A stretch of 64,000 nucleotides of DNA. Origin: CBDDBX01 sp965225955. GTDB lineage: Bacteria > Acidobacteriota > Aminicenantia > UBA2199. The notes under the pieces were generated by a model, which saw only the letters and a list, made by a program, of their open reading frames with translations, was not told the origin of the DNA and did no database searches. Below are positions 61,536 through 64,000 of this stretch, piece after piece (the first letter of the stretch is position 1; each line of letters opens with the position of its first letter). Where the stretch lies: positions 1 through 64,000 of the forward strand of contig CBDDBX010000015.1 in assembly GCA_965225955.1 (NCBI GenBank). The letters are read 5' to 3'. A program made the translations under genes and the position numbers.

Positions 61536-62297
61536 CTACTGTTGTTCAGAAGGATTAGTTAATTTAATGAGATTTGTTTCAAGATTTTCTATGTCTGAGG
61601 TTTTCTGAAGATAAGGATCAATTCTCCTGTCTCCCATATCCTGAACTCTGTAATCCGGCAACTCTTTACCGAAACATGTATAAACTAGTTTATCTACGAT
61701 TCTTTCTTTCATTGAGTGAGGAATCTTATGTTTCTGAATAAGAGAGTCTTCTATTCCGATGTGTACCAGCTCGTGAATAAGAGTGTTCAGGGGATCTGCG
61801 TACTGTTTGAATTTACCCTCTGGTGTTGTATATATCAGAACAGAACCCTTTTTGTGATTGTAACTTCCACCCGGCCCATATAAGGTAAGGGTAATTGTGT
61901 ATTTGTTGAAGCTTTTGAAGTCCCACTTTTTGGGTAGTTGTATAAATCTTCTGATCATACTCCTCAGGACAGGAATTCCTGCATTTATTGTTCTGAATCC
62001 GGCACTATAATCTGATTTTTTGTATATTCCTGAATTCATAAGATCCAGAATCGACTTATAATCAGTGGAAGAGAATGTGCCTTGAAGGGATTTCTGTTTT
62101 AATCTGTCTATTACAGGAGAATCCGGTAAGCTGACTTTGTAGCGGTTTTTTATAAAAAAAGGCATATCTTTTATTGTCCGCCATATATAAGATGCCTCTT
62201 CTGCAGGGGATGGAATCTTTATCTCAATATCTGTACCTGCAGCTGTGAGTATTGGTGCTGTTAAAGTCATTATTAAAAAAAACACTGTTTTAACCAT
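61536..62297 (-). CDS. Exported zincin-like putative metallopeptidase
   Basis: 253 residues, signal peptide at about 1-20 (VFFLIMTLTAPILTAAGTD). The motif IHELVHIGIED gives H175-E176-x-x-H179 with E183, a compact zinc site. The preceding YADPLNT and the YTITLTLYGPGGSYN strand fit a gluzincin-like core. No clear family name. The rest is helical (MIRRFIQLPKKWDFKSF). It may be a small periplasmic peptidase or an inactive relative. AGGAG site before the ATG. Confidence 0.7.
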   Translation of the reverse strand: MVKTVFFLIMTLTAPILTAAGTDIEIKIPSPAEEASYIWRTIKDMPFFIKNRYKVSLPDSPVIDRLKQKSLQGTFSSTDYKSILDLMNSGIYKKSDYSAGFRTINAGIPVLRSMIRRFIQLPKKWDFKSFNKYTITLTLYGPGGSYNHKKGSVLIYTTPEGKFKQYADPLNTLIHELVHIGIEDSLIQKHKIPHSMKERIVDKLVYTCFGKELPDYRVQDMGDRRIDPYLQKTSDIENLETNLIKLTNPSEQQ

Positions 62298-62478
62298 TTT
62301 ATCTCCTGATGTTTCCCGAGGCTATTATATTGTAGAAGAAAGGACGGAGCAAGTTCTGTAAACAGTGGAATTGACCTAAATATTTGTTTTTTATGCTTTT
62401 GATTTTTTTATTTTACTTATGATTTGATATATGTTGCGTATGGTGTTATATATAAAGTGTAAGGAGAGGGCACAGCAA

Positions 62479-62958
62479 ATGAAACTTTTTGCAGCAAAGG
62501 AAATTCTTGAAGATATTGGGGATATTGCTGTAGCAATAAAGAGAGTAACCCGGGAGTCCGGGGATAGTGAGGTGAGAGATTTAGTACTGAACCTTCAGAA
62601 TAGTGTTGCTGATCTGAGGATTCAGATAGTGGAATTCAGAGAGGAGAATCTTCAGTTAAGAGAAGAGGTTCTCAGGTTGAAAGAACAACGGAAAAAGATT
62701 GCCGGAAAACCGAAGGTTTCAGAAGAAGCATATGTGTTTGAAGATGAAGCAGAAGGAAATTTCTACTGTACCAGATGTTTTGACAGTAGTGGAGACAAAA
62801 TCCTGCTTAAACCTGAGTTTAGTATTAAAGGTTACAAAGATACTCCTGAAATTTATGGAGAAGCTCTCAATAGATTCTGTCCTTTATGTAGAACTGCACA
62901 CTATACAGAATTCTACTACAGAACTGTTGGTAAGATTAAAGAAGAGGTGGATAGTTAG
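62479..62958 (+). CDS. Coiled-coil/zinc-ribbon protein
   Basis: 159 residues from ATG 62479 (GGAGAGG site); an in-frame Met at 62431 is possible but has no site. Residues about 30-75 form a coiled coil (QNSVADLRIQIVEFREENLQ and LREEVLRLKEQRKK). A C-terminal zinc ribbon follows with CTRC (near 96) and CPLC (near 133), separated by a beta-strand region. Seen in small regulatory or envelope-associated proteins; function unknown. Confidence 0.78.
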   Translation: MKLFAAKEILEDIGDIAVAIKRVTRESGDSEVRDLVLNLQNSVADLRIQIVEFREENLQLREEVLRLKEQRKKIAGKPKVSEEAYVFEDEAEGNFYCTRCFDSSGDKILLKPEFSIKGYKDTPEIYGEALNRFCPLCRTAHYTEFYYRTVGKIKEEVDS

Positions 62959-63004
62959 TAAAGAGTTGTACTGATGTTAAGATGCTGATCAGATAGATCG
63001 ATCA

Positions 63005-63036
63005 GTAATACCGGTTTTTATCAGAGCCGGTATTAC
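63005..63036. terminator. Bidirectional stem-loop between convergent genes
   Basis: GTAATACCGG/CCGGTATTAC, a perfect 10-bp stem with a T-rich 12-nt loop, between the zinc-ribbon gene (+) and the PspC gene (-). Confidence 0.7.
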
Positions 63037-63055
63037 TAATAGAGAATCATTTTGC

Positions 63056-63259
63056 CTAGTATACTTCTGATTTGGGTACTATCAGACAAAACAGAAGATA
63101 TACTATTATGCCCGGGAATGCTACGCTTAACACTGAAACCAGTACATACAGTATTCTTACAATAGTAGGATCCACATTCAGATATTCTGCTAATCCTCCA
63201 CATACACCGCAAAGCATTTTTTCTCTGTTTGATCTCTTAAGTCGTCTTACTGCGTCCAT
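63056..63259 (-). CDS. PspC-domain membrane protein
   Basis: 67 residues from ATG 63259, which has an AGGAGG site; a longer frame to 63328 lacks one. RLKRSNREKMLCGVCGGLAE, YLNVDPTIVRILYVLVSVLS and GIIVYLLFCLIVPK cover the whole PspC domain, with one or two membrane helices. The family is linked to the phage-shock and envelope-stress response. Monocistronic. Confidence 0.93.
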   Translation of the reverse strand: MDAVRRLKRSNREKMLCGVCGGLAEYLNVDPTIVRILYVLVSVLSVAFPGIIVYLLFCLIVPKSEVY

Positions 63260-63401
63260 CAATTTATCCTCCTGACTTTTTTCAGTTTCTATACCTGATA
63301 TAACGTCTGGATAAAAAAACAGTTCCATGTAATTTGTAAGTTTATACGCACTTACATGAGGTTGTTCTGATTCTGGTAGAGTCTATGGAATAGAACTCTT
63401 C

Positions 63402-63809
63402 CTACTGTATACCGGCATCATTAAGAGGGACAGTATATTTCTTATCGGAACTCATGATATGTTTGGTAACCCAGGTCATCAGAAAGTTCATTGTTTTAAT
63501 TGATACTGTTGATTTACCTTCATCAAACTGCTTCTTATAGTCAACAACTATAGCAGTAAAATCTTCATGCTCTTTTTTATGAGCCGTAAAATCTCTGTAG
63601 TCAGCTCTTGTCATAAATCGCTCTTCAAGGGCAAAGTGTTTCTGGGTATAAGTTATAAGACTTGAGAATATCTTATCAAGATCGTCTCTGCTTTTACCTG
63701 ATTTCATTGAGTCGTGCATTTCATTGATTGTGTTGATCAGATGTTCATGTTGTTTATCAATTTCTGAAATATTAACTGAATATCTGGAATTCCATTTTAA
63801 AAGTGCCAT
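63402..63809 (-). CDS. Bacteriohemerythrin
   Basis: 135 residues with a GGAGGT site. All seven iron ligands of the hemerythrin domain are present: H21 (DKQHEHLI), H58 and E62 (KHFALEERFM), H77 and H81 (AHKKEHEDF), H117 (KHIMS) and D122. A single domain with no output module, binding O2 reversibly at a di-iron site. It probably senses or supplies oxygen in a micro-oxic organism. No operon partner in the window. Confidence 0.95.
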   Translation of the reverse strand: MALLKWNSRYSVNISEIDKQHEHLINTINEMHDSMKSGKSRDDLDKIFSSLITYTQKHFALEERFMTRADYRDFTAHKKEHEDFTAIVVDYKKQFDEGKSTVSIKTMNFLMTWVTKHIMSSDKKYTVPLNDAGIQ

Positions 63810-64000
63810 AATACCTCCGACAAATAATCTTTAATTCTGATTAATTTACTGATATTTGTCAAATTAAGATGAAGGCAAATAGAAATTTCTGTTCAGAATT
63901 TCCTGCTGTCATAGGCCCAGTGTAGTAGTGCCTGTCGCTGCCTGGGTCTGCAGGTGAGTATTCCGGGAGGGCAATTTTTTCTGATCTGGGCGATATGGCG
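63810..64000. other. Unassigned right edge of the window
   Basis: The first part is the AT-rich upstream region of the bacteriohemerythrin gene. From about 63910 the sequence becomes locally GC-richer with a CCCAG/CTGGG pairing (GCCCAG at 63916 region), perhaps the start of an RNA or a repeat that continues beyond the edge. I cannot assign it. Confidence 0.35.

Noticed and set aside
63900..64000. Possible SRP or other structured RNA at the right edge
   Set aside because: Local CCCAG/CTGGG pairing exists, but the conserved SRP RNA loop sequence is absent and the segment is cut by the window edge.

Overview
The window comes from a Gram-negative (two-membrane) bacterium of moderate to low G+C. 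The evidence is an outer-membrane efflux channel, a lipoprotein efflux adaptor, an outer-membrane beta-barrel, a CsgG-type protein and many cleavable signal peptides. Start codons usually have strong AGGAGG-type ribosome sites. Two 800-residue FtsX-type permeases, sigma-54 promoters, HEAT-repeat proteins, a bacteriohemerythrin and giant Ig-like/Rhs proteins point to a free-living environmental lineage. The sequence alone does not fix the phylum.

Layout. (1) 1-21133: two giant surface or secreted protein genes and a WG-repeat gene, probably one operon. The first is a 5'-truncated adhesin with carboxypeptidase-regulatory-like, Ig-like and four glycine-rich repeat units. The second is a 4176-residue Rhs/YD protein ending in a putative HExxH metallopeptidase toxin tip. 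The WG-repeat gene behind it starts 2 nt after the Rhs stop and is the obvious immunity candidate. (2) 21140-36100: an accessory, visibly AT-rich stretch. It carries an rve-type transposase flanked by long direct repeats, a C39-like peptidase/membrane-protein pair, a GIY-YIG protein followed by an attC-like palindrome, an XRE regulator with a TIR-like/P-loop defence ATPase, an FtsX permease with its own sigma-54 promoter, and a cytosine-methyltransferase/putative nuclease pair. Copies of a dispersed intergenic repeat lie between them. (3) 36157-47814: housekeeping and stress genes, then a metal-efflux operon (CsoR-like repressor, CusB-like adaptor, CusA-like RND pump, TolC-like channel) with GC-tract operator candidates and a strong terminator. 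An orphan CsoR paralogue lies upstream. (4) 48832-51256: a compact microviridin-type graspetide (omega-ester peptide) operon with its own sigma-70-like promoter, two ATP-grasp ligases resembling MdnB and MdnC, and a three-core precursor with the canonical leader helix. (5) 51363-55453: an ECF sigma factor preceded by an overlapping 14-codon ORF, its zinc-finger anti-sigma factor, and two exported HEAT-repeat proteins. (6) 55704-63809: a second sigma-54-driven FtsX permease, a metallophosphoesterase, YjbR/MmcQ and GNAT proteins, a CsgG-like protein, a zincin-like protein, a coiled-coil/zinc-ribbon protein, PspC and bacteriohemerythrin.

The most notable items are the multi-core microviridin cluster outside its best-known cyanobacterial setting, the Rhs metallopeptidase toxin with an apparently exported WG-repeat partner, the TIR-like STAND ATPase operon, and the sigma-54 promoters shared by the two distant FtsX permeases.
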